Shown here piece after piece: positions 8,952 to 17,562 of a stretch of DNA of 64,000 nucleotides (position 1 is its first letter; the number at the start of each line of letters is the position of its first letter). Both the position numbers and the translations under genes were made by a program. This stretch comes from Microthrixaceae bacterium (GTDB lineage: Bacteria > Actinomycetota > Acidimicrobiia > Acidimicrobiales > Microtrichaceae), in NCBI GenBank assembly GCA_023957995.1, contig JAMLGK010000008.1, forward strand, positions 62,001 to 126,000, read 5' to 3'. The notes under the pieces were generated by a model. The model saw only the letters and a program-made list of their open reading frames with translations, did not search any database and was not told the DNA's origin.

Positions 8952-9525
8952 GGGCGTTGAACTCCACCATCGCCGCATCGAGCCCGACGTCCACTATCGC
9001 CTCGATGGCATCCGCTGCTCGTTCGACCGAGCCCTCCAACACCTCTCGGGCGCTACCCGAGACCTTGGAGAGGACCCAGTCGGCTCCCCTGTCGGCACCA
9101 CCGGGGGGCTTTCCGACGCCGATGCGCACACGGGCGAAGTCACGGGTGCCGAGGTGTGCGTCGATGCTGCGCAAGCCGTTGTGCCCCGCCAGTCCTCCGC
9201 CGGACTTCAGACGGACCGTGCCCGGCTCGAGATCCAACTCGTCGTGGACCACCACCAGATCGGTCCACTCATCGGGTGGATGCCGTCGAACCAGCTGGGA
9301 CAGCGCTAGGCCGGATTCGTTCATGAAGGTGCTCGGCACGGCCAGGACCACACGCGAGTCGCCGATTCGAACGCTGGCGGTCTCGGCAGAGACCTTGGAG
9401 TCGCTGCGCAGACGTTCGCCGTGACGGCCCGCCAGCAGGGTCACCGCGTCCGAACCCACGTTGTGGCGGGTGCCCGCGTAGCGGCTACCCGGATTCCCCA
9501 GGCCCACCACGAGCAGGTCAGCCAA
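8944..9525 (-). CDS. pth: Peptidyl-tRNA hydrolase
   Basis: Releases peptides from prematurely dropped peptidyl-tRNA so the tRNA can be reused. The 193-residue length fits bacterial Pth. Catalytic-site residues are visible: Asn11 in GLGNPG, His21 in GTRHNVG and the Asp in VVHDELDLEPG. The GHNGLRSI block and RVRIGVGKP follow. The start is the TTG at 9525, directly after a GGAGGGG ribosome site. Longer readings lie inside the L25 gene and give an Arg/Pro-rich shadow sequence. The gene follows rplY by about 30 bases, the usual actinobacterial order. Confidence 0.93.
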   Translation of the reverse strand: MADLLVVGLGNPGSRYAGTRHNVGSDAVTLLAGRHGERLRSDSKVSAETASVRIGDSRVVLAVPSTFMNESGLALSQLVRRHPPDEWTDLVVVHDELDLEPGTVRLKSGGGLAGHNGLRSIDAHLGTRDFARVRIGVGKPPGGADRGADWVLSKVSGSAREVLEGSVERAADAIEAIVDVGLDAAMVEFNARR

Positions 9526-9556
9526 AATCCCCTCCGGAGTCGATTGTCTTCCGGGG

Positions 9557-10225
9557 TCAGCTGCCGTCGGAGGACTCGGAATCGTCGCCGCCCTCGGAGG
9601 AGGCTTCACCCTCGGCTGCTTCGCCCTCCTCGCCCTCGGTCTCCTCGAGGACTTCCTCGACGAGTGCGGCACGGGTGAGCTCGGCGCTCACGATCGCCTC
9701 GTCGGCGGGGGTCACGATGTCGACCGATCCCGGGAGGTCCAGATCACCCACGGTGATCGTGCTGTCCATGGTCATGTCAGAGATGTCGACAACGACCTCG
9801 TCGGGAATCTCGGTGGGCTTCACGCTCACCAACAGCGAGGTGAGCCGCAGCACGGCGATCCCCTCTTCCTGGGTGACCTTCTCGGCCTCGCCGACGGTGT
9901 GGATCGGAACCTCGACCTCGATGCGGGCGTTGGGGTCGACGCGGAGGAAGTCCACGTGGGTGACCTCGCGGCGCACCGGGTGACGCTGAAGGTCCTTCAC
10001 CACCGCCATCTCGTGGGCGCCGTCCACGTCGAGGTCCAGCAGTGCGTTGAGCCCGGCGTCGGTGGTCAGGGCACGGCGCAGGTCAGCGCCGTCGACCGAG
10101 ACCGACAACGGGTCCGAGCCCAGGCCGTAGACCACGCCGGGGACCAGCTTGTCGGTCCGTTGGCGACGTGCTGCACGGGAACCCGTGGAACGTCCGGTCG
10201 TGAGGGTCAGCTTGTACTGGGACAT
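9557..10225 (-). CDS. rplY: 50S ribosomal protein L25/general stress protein CTC
   Basis: A 222-residue bL25 of the long CTC/TL5 type that binds 5S rRNA. The N-terminal L25 barrel (about 1-90) contains LVPGVVYGLG and KDLQRHPVRREVTHVDFLR. The C-terminal TL5-type beta domain (about 95-185) contains IPDEVVVDIS. It ends in a very acidic Glu/Ser/Gly tail of about 35 residues, common in actinobacterial forms. The ATG at 10225 has GGAG 6 bases upstream. It sits between prs and pth, and a TACAAT box about 70 bases upstream could drive it separately from prs. Confidence 0.93.
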   Translation of the reverse strand: MSQYKLTLTTGRSTGSRAARRQRTDKLVPGVVYGLGSDPLSVSVDGADLRRALTTDAGLNALLDLDVDGAHEMAVVKDLQRHPVRREVTHVDFLRVDPNARIEVEVPIHTVGEAEKVTQEEGIAVLRLTSLLVSVKPTEIPDEVVVDISDMTMDSTITVGDLDLPGSVDIVTPADEAIVSAELTRAALVEEVLEETEGEEGEAAEGEASSEGGDDSESSDGS

Positions 10226-10297
10226 GGAGAACTCCGGGTGTGAATGGTGGGCCCGGTCTGCCCAAATGAGCAGGACCGCTATCAGGGCCGACTTGCG

Positions 10298-10303
10298 ATT
10301 GTA
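10298..10303 (-). promoter_or_regulatory. Candidate -10 box TACAAT upstream of rplY
   Basis: Minus-strand TACAAT lies about 72 bases before the rplY ATG in the 125-base gap after prs. No clear -35 hexamer is visible in the very GC-rich upstream sequence. Confidence 0.4.
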
Positions 10304-10350
10304 ACGACTCCGGCCCCCCGGGGCCCAAGCGGCCGGGTCGGGGGCCCGAC

Positions 10351-11334
10351 TCAGCTGAGGTTGTTGCCGTCGAAGATCTGCGAGACCGAGGTGTCCTCGA
10401 ACACCGCGTCGATGGCATCCGCGATGATTCCGGCGGCCGACAGCACCTCGACCTTGTCGAACTGCTTGTCGGCCGGGAGGGGCAGGGTGTTGGTGATGAC
10501 TACGCGATCGAGCCGCGAGTTCTTGAGACGATCCACCGCCGGCCCCGAGAACACACCGTGGGTGGCCGCGCAACAGACCGAGCTCGCACCGTGGTCGATC
10601 AGCTGTTCCGCTGCTGCGACGATCGTGCCCGCCGTGTCGATCATGTCGTCGATCAGCACACAGGGCCGTCCGGCTACGTCGCCCACCACGTCCTTGGCCT
10701 CGACGGTGTTCTTCGCACCCTTGACGTGACGCTTGTGGACGATCGCCAGGTCGGCGCCCAGCTGGTTGGCATAGCGCTCCGCAACCTTCACGCGACCTGC
10801 GTCCGGCGACACCACGACCAGGTCGTCACCGAGGTTGCGCGCCATCCAGTCCACCAGGACGGGCATGGCTGTGAGGTGGTCCACCGGACCGTCGAAGAAG
10901 CCCTGGATCTGCCCGGAGTGCAGGTCCACCGAGATGATGCGCTTGGCCCCGGCGGTCTCGAACATGTCGGCGACGAGTTTCGCGGTGATCGGCTCACGCC
11001 CCTCGGCCTTGCGGTCCTGGCGGCCGTATCCGTAGAACGGCGCCACCACGCTGATGCGCTTCGCACTCGCACGTTTGGCAGCATCCACCATGATCAGCTG
11101 CTCCATGATCGAGTCGTTGACCGACAGCGATCCGGTGGTGCAGTGACTACCGATGATGAACACGTCCGCGCCGCGGATGGAATCGCCGAAACGGCAGTGC
11201 AGCTCCCCGTTCGCGAACTCCGATATCTCCACCGGATCCAGAGGTGTGCCGAGCGATTCGGCGACCTCCTCGGCGAGCTCGTGGTTGGCCCGCCCTGCCA
11301 CCAACACGAGTCGCTTCTTGGTCACGAGTTCCAC
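10351..11334 (-). CDS. prs: Ribose-phosphate pyrophosphokinase (PRPP synthetase)
   Basis: Makes PRPP from ribose 5-phosphate and ATP for nucleotide, His and Trp synthesis. The 327-residue length is normal. Visible motifs are ISEFANGELHCRFGDSIRG, the flexible-loop region FYGYGRQDRKAEGREPI, the pyrophosphate region VVSPDAGRVKVAE and the ribose-phosphate loop VLIDDMIDTAGTI. The GTG at 11334 is preceded by GGAGG 4 bases away. The gene follows glmU by 29 bases, an order conserved in many bacteria, and its product supplies the phosphoribosyltransferase Upp encoded at 32 kb. Confidence 0.96.
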   Translation of the reverse strand: MELVTKKRLVLVAGRANHELAEEVAESLGTPLDPVEISEFANGELHCRFGDSIRGADVFIIGSHCTTGSLSVNDSIMEQLIMVDAAKRASAKRISVVAPFYGYGRQDRKAEGREPITAKLVADMFETAGAKRIISVDLHSGQIQGFFDGPVDHLTAMPVLVDWMARNLGDDLVVVSPDAGRVKVAERYANQLGADLAIVHKRHVKGAKNTVEAKDVVGDVAGRPCVLIDDMIDTAGTIVAAAEQLIDHGASSVCCAATHGVFSGPAVDRLKNSRLDRVVITNTLPLPADKQFDKVEVLSAAGIIADAIDAVFEDTSVSQIFDGNNLS

Positions 11335-11363
11335 AGCGCCTCCGATTCCCCAGTCGGTCCCGG

Positions 11364-12503
11364 TCAGGACCGTTGGACATCCGCAGGTGGAGTGTAGAAC
11401 GCACCTGTGGTGGTGTCAGATGCGATCTTCGTGCCTGCGGGGATGTTCGCGAACGGCCCCACGGTGCACCGGTCGCCGATGTCCGCGCCGGTGGCCACCG
11501 CATGGGTGAGCACACAGTCGTCCCCGACGGAGGTGTCGACCAGTCGACAGCCCGGACCGACCTCGGTGCCGTCACCGACGGTGGTCGATCCCTGGAGTAT
11601 CACCCCGGGGAACAGCGAGACATCCCGTCCCAACTTCACCGTCGTGTCGACGTAGGTGACCGAGGGGTCCACCATCGTGACCCCATCGGCGAGGAGTGCC
11701 TTGTTGGTCCGCTGGCGGAGCTCTGCCTCGGCAGCTGCGAGTTGACCCCGATCGTTCACACCCTGGGTCTCCGTCTCGGGTGCGCCGTGGGCCTCGACGG
11801 TGTGACCTGCCGCCACGAGCACCGACACGACGTCGGTCAGGTAGTACTCGCCCTGGGAGTTGTCGGGCTGCACCCTCCGGAGCGCAGGGGCGAGGAGCGA
11901 ACGCCTGAAGCAGTAGATGCTCGTGTTCACCTCGTCGATCGAGCGCTGTTCGGGGCTGGCATCGCGCTCCTCCACCACGGCCTCGACACCGCCCGACCCA
12001 GATCGGATGACCCGGCCGTATCCCGTTGGATCCTCGACCACCGAGGTGAGCACAGTGGCCGCAGCTCCGGTTCGACGGTGGTGTTGCACCAGCGCCTCGA
12101 CGGTCTCCCTGCGGAGCAACGGGGTGTCGCCCGGAAGGACCAGGACATCTCCGTCGTCATCGTCGGGAAGCCCCACGAGTCCGACCATGGTGGCGTCGCC
12201 GGTGCCGCGTTGCACCCGCTGCTCGACGAACTCGAGCGGCACACCCCAGAACTGTTCCTGCATCTTCTTGGTGACCCACTCGGCCTTGTGGCCGACGACG
12301 ATCACGGCACGTTCGACCCCACAGGTGGAAAGGGAGTCGAGCACGTAGCTGAGCATCGGCGACCCGCAGAGGCGGTGCAGCGGTTTGGGGCGCTCCGAAC
12401 GCATGCGCGAACCCTGACCCGCGGCCAGCAGCACGGCGGACAGGCCGGAGCCTTCGGTTGGGGACCCGGGGTCCGGGGAAGCCGTATGTCGAGTATCGGT
12501 CAT
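11364..12503 (-). CDS. glmU: UDP-N-acetylglucosamine pyrophosphorylase, GlmU lacking the acetyltransferase active-site end
   Basis: The first about 245 residues are a complete nucleotidyltransferase: LLAAGQGSRMRSERPKP, the GTGDA uridine loop and DEVNTSIYCF. A left-handed beta-helix follows, but the protein stops at 379 residues, whereas GlmU is normally about 450. The end comes just after GPFANIPAGTKIAS, before the segment that in E. coli carries the acetyl-transfer His, Tyr and Asn. Uridylyltransferase activity is expected; glucosamine-1-phosphate acetylation is doubtful. Only 29 bases separate its stop from prs, so no lost C-terminus lies downstream. The ATG at 12503 is one base from the tRNA-Gln 3' end. 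Confidence 0.88.
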   Translation of the reverse strand: MTDTRHTASPDPGSPTEGSGLSAVLLAAGQGSRMRSERPKPLHRLCGSPMLSYVLDSLSTCGVERAVIVVGHKAEWVTKKMQEQFWGVPLEFVEQRVQRGTGDATMVGLVGLPDDDDGDVLVLPGDTPLLRRETVEALVQHHRRTGAAATVLTSVVEDPTGYGRVIRSGSGGVEAVVEERDASPEQRSIDEVNTSIYCFRRSLLAPALRRVQPDNSQGEYYLTDVVSVLVAAGHTVEAHGAPETETQGVNDRGQLAAAEAELRQRTNKALLADGVTMVDPSVTYVDTTVKLGRDVSLFPGVILQGSTTVGDGTEVGPGCRLVDTSVGDDCVLTHAVATGADIGDRCTVGPFANIPAGTKIASDTTTGAFYTPPADVQRS

Positions 12504-12504
12504 G

Positions 12505-12577
12505 CTCTCGGGGCAGGGATCGAACCTGCAACCTCCTGATCCAAAGTCAGGCGTTCTGCCGATTGAACTACCCGAGA
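12505..12577 (-). tRNA. tRNA-Gln, anticodon TTG
   Basis: A 73-base cloverleaf on the minus strand. The acceptor strand TCTCGGG pairs with CCCGAGA, the anticodon arm is CCTGA-CTTTGGA-TCAGG with TTG at positions 34-36, and the T arm is GCAGG-TTCGATC-CCTGC. The discriminator base is G. The CCA end is not encoded. The 3' end lies one base before the glmU start codon, so the two are probably co-transcribed. Confidence 0.95.
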
Positions 12578-12629
12578 TCGAGTTGCCCGCGCTCACCGGA
12601 CACGACCGAACGGTACTGCACGGCCACGA

Positions 12630-13370
12630 TCACACGACAGGCCCGGGCAGCATGAAGAAGTTGTGCTTCTCGTGGGTCATGGGGTCACAGGGCACCACCG
12701 AGCCGTTCTCGAGCACAGCGGCGTGGTAGCCCAGCTCCGCGAAGAAGTCGACGCAGACGCGTCGGTTCTCACCCTTGCCCAGCTCGGTGTAGATGACCGG
12801 TCGGCAACGCTCTATCAGTGAACGGCCGCCCCTGAACACGAACTGCTCGTAGTCCTCGACGTCGATCTTGATCCCGGCCACGCGCACCCCTTCGAGGAAG
12901 TCCAGCGTGTCGAGGGTGCGTTGAGGAACCTCGTAGTGCTCGCCGCGGTCGGGATCCGATTCGCCACCGGTCAGCACCCGGGACAGCCCCTGCATCCGCA
13001 CGTCCGATTCCACGGGCATGACCATCTCGAGGGTTCCCTCGGAGTCGCCCAGCGCAACCTGGTGACAACTCACGTTGGTCAGGCCGTAGTGCGCGACCAC
13101 GCGGCGCAGGACAGCATGATTCTCGGGCACCGGTTCGAAGGCGTGGACGTGGCCCCTGGAGACCCGCCGGGCCAGGTGGACGGTCATGATCCCGATGTTG
13201 GCCCCGATGTCCAGCACGACGGCGTCGGTCGGCATCATCTCCACGAAGTGGATGACATCGCCCTCGATCCTGTCGCGCCCCAGCGTGCGGACCTTGAACA
13301 GGCTGAAGAGGTAGAGGTAGCGGTCGAAGCCGAGCACCCGCTGCAGTAGCCGTTGGATCCGTTGCTTCAT
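12630..13370 (-). CDS. FkbM-family SAM-dependent methyltransferase
   Basis: A 246-residue class I methyltransferase. The SAM-binding motif VLDIGANIGIMTVHLA lies near residues 53-68, HVHAFEPVPENHAVLRR follows, and the FkbM-type block IKIDVEDYEQFVFRGG occurs near 175. FkbM proteins methylate hydroxyls on sugars or natural products. Its position next to a glycosyltransferase and a polyprenyl sugar transferase suggests it decorates an exopolysaccharide sugar (inference). The ATG at 13370 has an AGAGG about 5 bases upstream. About 50 bases separate its end from the tRNA-Gln gene. Confidence 0.85.
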   Translation of the reverse strand: MKQRIQRLLQRVLGFDRYLYLFSLFKVRTLGRDRIEGDVIHFVEMMPTDAVVLDIGANIGIMTVHLARRVSRGHVHAFEPVPENHAVLRRVVAHYGLTNVSCHQVALGDSEGTLEMVMPVESDVRMQGLSRVLTGGESDPDRGEHYEVPQRTLDTLDFLEGVRVAGIKIDVEDYEQFVFRGGRSLIERCRPVIYTELGKGENRRVCVDFFAELGYHAAVLENGSVVPCDPMTHEKHNFFMLPGPVV

Positions 13371-13420
13371 CGTCGCCTCTCGAGCCGGCTCATCGGCTCC
13401 GGGTTGTCTTCCCTGTCGTG

Positions 13421-13465
13421 ATCTTCGCGTGGGTCATCTTCGCGGGCGTCACCTTCGCGGGGGTC
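13421..13465. repeat. 15-bp tandem repeat (3 copies) at the stop of the glycosyltransferase gene
   Basis: Units atcttcgcgtgggtc, atcttcgcgggcgtc and accttcgcgggggtc run head to tail. The tca at each unit junction is the complement of TGA. The last junction (13464-13466) is the glycosyltransferase stop, so three TGA codons recur in the same frame. Confidence 0.8.
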
Positions 13466-14624
13466 ATCGTCGTTCGAATATCGACGTCAGCTTGTCACCG
13501 ACGGCTCCCCAGGAGAACCGATCGATGACCATCGCCCGAGCCGCCTCCGAGATCTCCGCTCGGCGACCGGGAGACTCCAGCAGTTCCGCGGTGGCCTGCG
13601 CCAGGTCAGCCGGGTTGTCCGCGACCATGATCTCGCGACCGCGCTCGGCACCGATCGAGTCGTTCACCAGTGTGGTGGTGACGCAGGGAACGCCCATCGC
13701 CATGGCCTCGAGGATCTTGTTCTGCAGCCCGGCTCCGATGAACAGGGGTGCAACCATCACCGAGGCGCGGGCATAGGCGTCACGGATGTCGGGCATCCAA
13801 CCGGTCACCTCCACACCGGGACCGGCGAGCCGGCGAACCGACCGCGACGGCCGCGCTCCCGCCAACAACACCGTGGGCGATCCCCCGAGTGCCGGCACGA
13901 TCTCCTCCACCAACATGCGCGAGGCCCGCACATTGGGGGGATAGCCCATGTTGCCGACGAACGCGATGTCGACCCCGTCGGCCGGCGTCGACCCGCGCGG
14001 GGAGAAGTGGTCGGTGTCGACGCCGTTTGGAACCACGTCCACCGTCTCGGGAACGGGCACCTCCAACAGGCGACGATCCTGCTCGGAGATCACGACCTGG
14101 TTGTCGAAGGCATCGAAGGCCGCCCTCTCGCAGCGACCGATCCGGTCTGCCTCACGGTCGAACAACACGCGCACCGGTGCCGGTCGGTTGGCCCCCCGGC
14201 GGCGCATGGCCGCCGCGAACGCGTCCTGGTAGTCGATGGTGGACCGCACCCCGCCCGCGTCGTTCGCCCAAGCGGTCCTCACGAGTTGGCAGTAGAGGTG
14301 ATCCGGCTGCAGCCGTTCCAGGAGCCGGGCCACCTCTGTGCGGACGCGGGGAGCCATGAAGTAGCCCACCTGTATCGGGCGGCCCCCGAGCACTCCCGAG
14401 GCCGTCGAGCGGACCGTGTCGAGCCGGGACCGTTGCACGACGTGCACCTCGACGCCCAGATCCGAGACGATTCGTCGGTCCCCGTCGGGTACTGGCCCCT
14501 CGGAGAGCGCTATCAGCGCCACGTCGTGGCGCTGGGCGAGCACCCTGAGCTGATGGTGGGCCCGGAGCTTGTCACCGCGCTCGATCGGATAGGGAAATCT
14601 GGAGGTGACCGTGACGAGCCGCAC
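13464..14624 (-). CDS. Group 1 glycosyltransferase (GT4-like), exopolysaccharide synthesis
   Basis: A 386-residue retaining GT-B glycosyltransferase. The N-terminal acceptor domain begins RFPYPIERGDKLRAHHQL, resembling the sugar transferases of EpsH/PEP-CTERM-type clusters. The C-terminal donor domain has VPNGVDTDHFSPRG near 205, FVGNMGYPPN, GWMPDIRDAYARASVMVAPL and the E-x7-E type block ILEAMAMGVPCVTT. It should add a sugar to a lipid-linked precursor on the cytosolic face of the membrane. It follows the WbaP-like initiating transferase by 35 bases on the same strand and precedes the FkbM methyltransferase. Confidence 0.87.
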   Translation of the reverse strand: MRLVTVTSRFPYPIERGDKLRAHHQLRVLAQRHDVALIALSEGPVPDGDRRIVSDLGVEVHVVQRSRLDTVRSTASGVLGGRPIQVGYFMAPRVRTEVARLLERLQPDHLYCQLVRTAWANDAGGVRSTIDYQDAFAAAMRRRGANRPAPVRVLFDREADRIGRCERAAFDAFDNQVVISEQDRRLLEVPVPETVDVVPNGVDTDHFSPRGSTPADGVDIAFVGNMGYPPNVRASRMLVEEIVPALGGSPTVLLAGARPSRSVRRLAGPGVEVTGWMPDIRDAYARASVMVAPLFIGAGLQNKILEAMAMGVPCVTTTLVNDSIGAERGREIMVADNPADLAQATAELLESPGRRAEISEAARAMVIDRFSWGAVGDKLTSIFERR

Positions 14625-14659
14625 CGCAGCGACGATACCGGCAGGCTGGGCGAAGCCGA

Positions 14660-16201
14660 CTAGCGGCGCTTGCCGAACAGCGTCGGCAGGGTCCGCAGTG
14701 CGATCACGAGGTCACGCCAGATCGACCAGTTCTCGATGTAGCGGTTGTCGAGGCGCGCCCGACGTTCGATGCTCGTGTCTCCCCAGTACCCGTTGACCTG
14801 GGCCCAGCCCGTTATCCCGACCGGCACGCGATGGCGGTGTTCGTAGCCATCGACCTCGGCGGAGAACTGCTCGACGAAGTGGGGGCGCTCCGGGCGGGGC
14901 CCGACCAGCGACATGTCACCGCGCAGCACGTTGATCAGTTGGGGCAGCTCGTCGAGGTGTGAAGGACGCAGCACCTTGCCGGCGAGAGTGACCCGGTCGT
15001 CGTCGTCGACGCACCACTGGGTGGAGGAGTCGTCGTTCTCCTTCATGGTGCGGAACTTGAGGATCTCGAAGGGTCGGGCGTCGATTCCGATCCGGACCTG
15101 ACGGAAGAACACCGGGCCTCTCGAGGTGAGTTTCACCGCCAGGGCGCAGGCGACCATGATCGGAGCCGCCAGCAGCAGGAGAACCGCTGAGGTCACGAGG
15201 TCGAACCAGCGCTTGGCACGCCAGGCACGTTGATCGGGGGTGGCCACCTTCACCAGCGGAAGGCCGTCCACCTCGTGTCCGAGGTTGCCGGCCGAGACGC
15301 CGAGTTCGAAGAGCCTCGGGACCACGAAGAACTGAACCCTCAGCCCGTGACAGCGCCGCACGATCCCCACCAGCTCAGTTTCGGGCACCCCACCGAACGC
15401 GATCACCGCGTTGTGGACGCCGGTGGTGGCGAGGATGGCGGGCAGGTCCTCGGGATGGCCGATGGTCGGCAGGTCGCTGCCCGAATCGAACCGGTCGACG
15501 AACCCCACTGGCACCAGTCCCACCTCGGGATTGTCCAGCAACGCTTCTGAGATCTCCACGCCGGTGGGGCCCGACCCGACGATGACGGTGTCCTCGAGGT
15601 CGTACCCGCGGTTGCGGGCGAGGGTCGCCAGGCGGTAGCTGACCACCCGACCCACGAGGATGAGTGGGAAGGTGAGGACGACGATCTGCATGATGGCAAC
15701 GACGTCGATCATCCGGGTGACACCGAGACCGTCGCCCCAGCGCGATGCCGCGAGGATCGACCAGGTCACCACCGGGGCGAGCCCGAGGCGGGCCACCAAC
15801 GAAACCAGACCCTCGCTCGGTGCGACCAGATGACGGCCGCGCCGGTGGGTGGACCACAACATGAGGGTCACGACGGTGACGAACAGGGCGACCACGCCCT
15901 TGGAGACGACGTCGTCACGGACGAAGCTCGACAGGAGGAACGGCAGGCCCACCGCGATGGCATCCAGGCCGTGGCCGAAGTGGCACAGGAACCGGCCCAT
16001 GGCGCGCCGGTCCCGGCGTGGAATGGCCGTTACGGCTCGCAGCCCGCCGACCGGATCCGGTTCGGCACTCGGGTCGGTGGTCGGCTCGGTGGTGTCCTGA
16101 CCGAGGTTGCCCGAGGTGAGGTCGATCGTGTCGGAATCAGCCGACCGATCAGCTACAGATCTCCCGCCCAAGAGGCTGCTCGCCTCGGTGATCTTCAACA
16201 T
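14660..16201 (-). CDS. Polyprenyl-phosphate sugar phosphotransferase (WbaP/WcaJ-like)
   Basis: Starts polysaccharide assembly by moving a sugar phosphate from a UDP-sugar onto undecaprenyl phosphate. The 513-residue protein has a disordered N-terminus, about four to five transmembrane segments, and a CoA-binding-like Rossmann segment TVIVGSGPTGVEISEALL. The catalytic bacterial sugar transferase domain runs from about residue 320: KRWFDLVTSAVLLLLAAP, the KFRTMKE block, HLDELPQLINVLRGDMSLVGPRPE and GITGWAQVNG. The ATG at 16201 has AGGGG upstream; another ATG 16 codons earlier falls on the predicted promoter. Confidence 0.9.
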   Translation of the reverse strand: MLKITEASSLLGGRSVADRSADSDTIDLTSGNLGQDTTEPTTDPSAEPDPVGGLRAVTAIPRRDRRAMGRFLCHFGHGLDAIAVGLPFLLSSFVRDDVVSKGVVALFVTVVTLMLWSTHRRGRHLVAPSEGLVSLVARLGLAPVVTWSILAASRWGDGLGVTRMIDVVAIMQIVVLTFPLILVGRVVSYRLATLARNRGYDLEDTVIVGSGPTGVEISEALLDNPEVGLVPVGFVDRFDSGSDLPTIGHPEDLPAILATTGVHNAVIAFGGVPETELVGIVRRCHGLRVQFFVVPRLFELGVSAGNLGHEVDGLPLVKVATPDQRAWRAKRWFDLVTSAVLLLLAAPIMVACALAVKLTSRGPVFFRQVRIGIDARPFEILKFRTMKENDDSSTQWCVDDDDRVTLAGKVLRPSHLDELPQLINVLRGDMSLVGPRPERPHFVEQFSAEVDGYEHRHRVPVGITGWAQVNGYWGDTSIERRARLDNRYIENWSIWRDLVIALRTLPTLFGKRR

Positions 16202-16247
16202 TGCGCCCCTGCTTCGACTTGTCGATCCAGCCAGACCGACAACGCCC

Positions 16248-16277
16248 ATGTAATCGTGTGACAGGTGCCACCGTCAA
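16248..16277 (-). promoter_or_regulatory. Candidate promoter of the WbaP-like gene
   Basis: Minus strand: TTGACG (16272-16277), an 18-base spacer, then TTACAT (16248-16253). The predicted start of transcription lies about 35-40 bases before the chosen ATG. The -10 is a weak match. Confidence 0.4.
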
Positions 16278-16344
16278 GGGAGGATGTACCCGACCCGGTG
16301 TGCCATTCGGCTCAACTTGGCACCCGGCGCTGCCACGGCAACAC

Positions 16345-16374
16345 TTGACAGGTGACGAAAACCCAAAAATCTCG
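16345..16374 (+). promoter_or_regulatory. Candidate promoter for the CelD/FemAB-like gene
   Basis: Perfect TTGACA at 16345-16350 in the 257-base divergent intergenic region, with an A-rich stretch (acgaaaacccaaaaatct) downstream. No convincing -10 hexamer occurs at 17 or 18 bases, so this is tentative. Nothing else was recognised in this intergenic stretch. Confidence 0.3.
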
Positions 16375-16458
16375 CTCTCCCAACGCATCCGGCGGCCCAC
16401 TCGTCGGTACACCGGCGGGTGCGCTCCTGAGTGAACCATCAGGTCGGAGGGTCACCAC

Positions 16459-17535
16459 GTGAGCCGACCCGATGTGTCGCTGGTCGAAATGTCATCTCTG
16501 GGGTCGAACCGCGCGAGCTGGGACGACCTGGTCGACCGTTCGGCACTCCCCTCGCCGTTCCTCAAGTCGTGGTGGCTGGAGAACGCCTTGGCGGGGAGCC
16601 TCGTGGTGCTGGCCTGCTCTGATGGCGAAGGCCGGATGCTCGGCGGTGCCGCCTTCGAGGCGGACACCCTCTCGATGGGCCCCTTCGGTGTGCCGAGACT
16701 CCGCTCGGTAGGCCAGGGAGTGCTCACGCCCGACCACCTCGATGTGGTGGCCGACCCCCGCGACCGAAACGCTGTGGTCGCCTCGGTCGCCCGCTGGCTG
16801 CACAGCAGCCGGCGGCTGATCGACCTGGATGGGCTCGCGGACACCTCCGAACTCCCGGCACTGCTCGACGCACCCGCGATCGAGAACGAACCGGCCCCCT
16901 ACCTCGACCTCGGGCCCCTGACCACCGAGGCGCCGCTGGCCCAGATGCCCGGGCGCCTACGCAGCACCGTGAAGCGATCCGGCAAGCGCCTGGCGCGCGA
17001 CGGCTACGCGGTCCGACGGATCGACCGGGCCTCGGGCTCCACCGCGCATGAAGGTGCGCTCGATGCTCTGCTGCACCTCCACGACGAGCGCTGGCAGGAC
17101 ACATCCGCGCTCGCCGACGGCGCCGATCGTCTGCAGAGAACGCTCCGCGCTGCCCTCGCAGCCGGCGGAGCCGTGATCCACGAACTCGCCGACGACGAGA
17201 GGGTGATCGCGTCGGAGGTGGAACTCCTCGCCGGGACCAGGGCGTGCTTCTACCAATCAGGACGCCTCACCGACCGCGAGTTCCGTGGAAGTGGATCGGT
17301 GCTCAAGGAGGCCGTGCTGCGCTGGGCGATCGAGGAAGGACTCACGGAGTTCGACCTGTTGCGAGGTGCTGAGAGCTACAAGGACGACTGGGCGGACTCC
17401 AGCCGGAACGTCCTGCGGATCCGCGTCGGGTCGGGAACCGCCGCCGCGCTGACGGCCGCTTCGATGAACCGCTGGGTGACCCTGGCACCGCACCTGGCGA
17501 CGCTGCGGAGCCGGCTCAACCCGTCGCGGGACTGA
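16459..17535 (+). CDS. CelD/BcsL- and FemAB-like GNAT acyltransferase
   Basis: A 358-residue protein of the double-GNAT type often annotated as acetyltransferase involved in cellulose or exopolysaccharide biosynthesis. The second GNAT fold is clear: RLRSTVKRSGKRLARDGY near 165, LHDERWQD, YQSGRLTDREFRGSGSVL and the end block FDLLRGAESYKDDWAD. The GTG at 16459 follows GGAGG at an 8-base distance. It is divergent from the WbaP-like gene and convergent with the flippase, inside the polysaccharide locus, so it probably acylates a sugar or lipid intermediate. The true substrate is unknown. Confidence 0.78.
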   Translation: MSRPDVSLVEMSSLGSNRASWDDLVDRSALPSPFLKSWWLENALAGSLVVLACSDGEGRMLGGAAFEADTLSMGPFGVPRLRSVGQGVLTPDHLDVVADPRDRNAVVASVARWLHSSRRLIDLDGLADTSELPALLDAPAIENEPAPYLDLGPLTTEAPLAQMPGRLRSTVKRSGKRLARDGYAVRRIDRASGSTAHEGALDALLHLHDERWQDTSALADGADRLQRTLRAALAAGGAVIHELADDERVIASEVELLAGTRACFYQSGRLTDREFRGSGSVLKEAVLRWAIEEGLTEFDLLRGAESYKDDWADSSRNVLRIRVGSGTAAALTAASMNRWVTLAPHLATLRSRLNPSRD

Positions 17536-17562
17536 GCCGGAGGGAGCTCTCGCCGGTCGGGT

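Noticed and set aside
11335-11363. A frameshifted remainder of glmU after its stop
   Set aside because: Only 29 bases separate glmU from prs and they contain the prs ribosome site, so no missing domain can be hidden there.
16202-16458. A riboswitch or small RNA in the largest intergenic gap
   Set aside because: No conserved riboswitch core or strong multi-stem structure was recognised; only promoter-like hexamers are visible.
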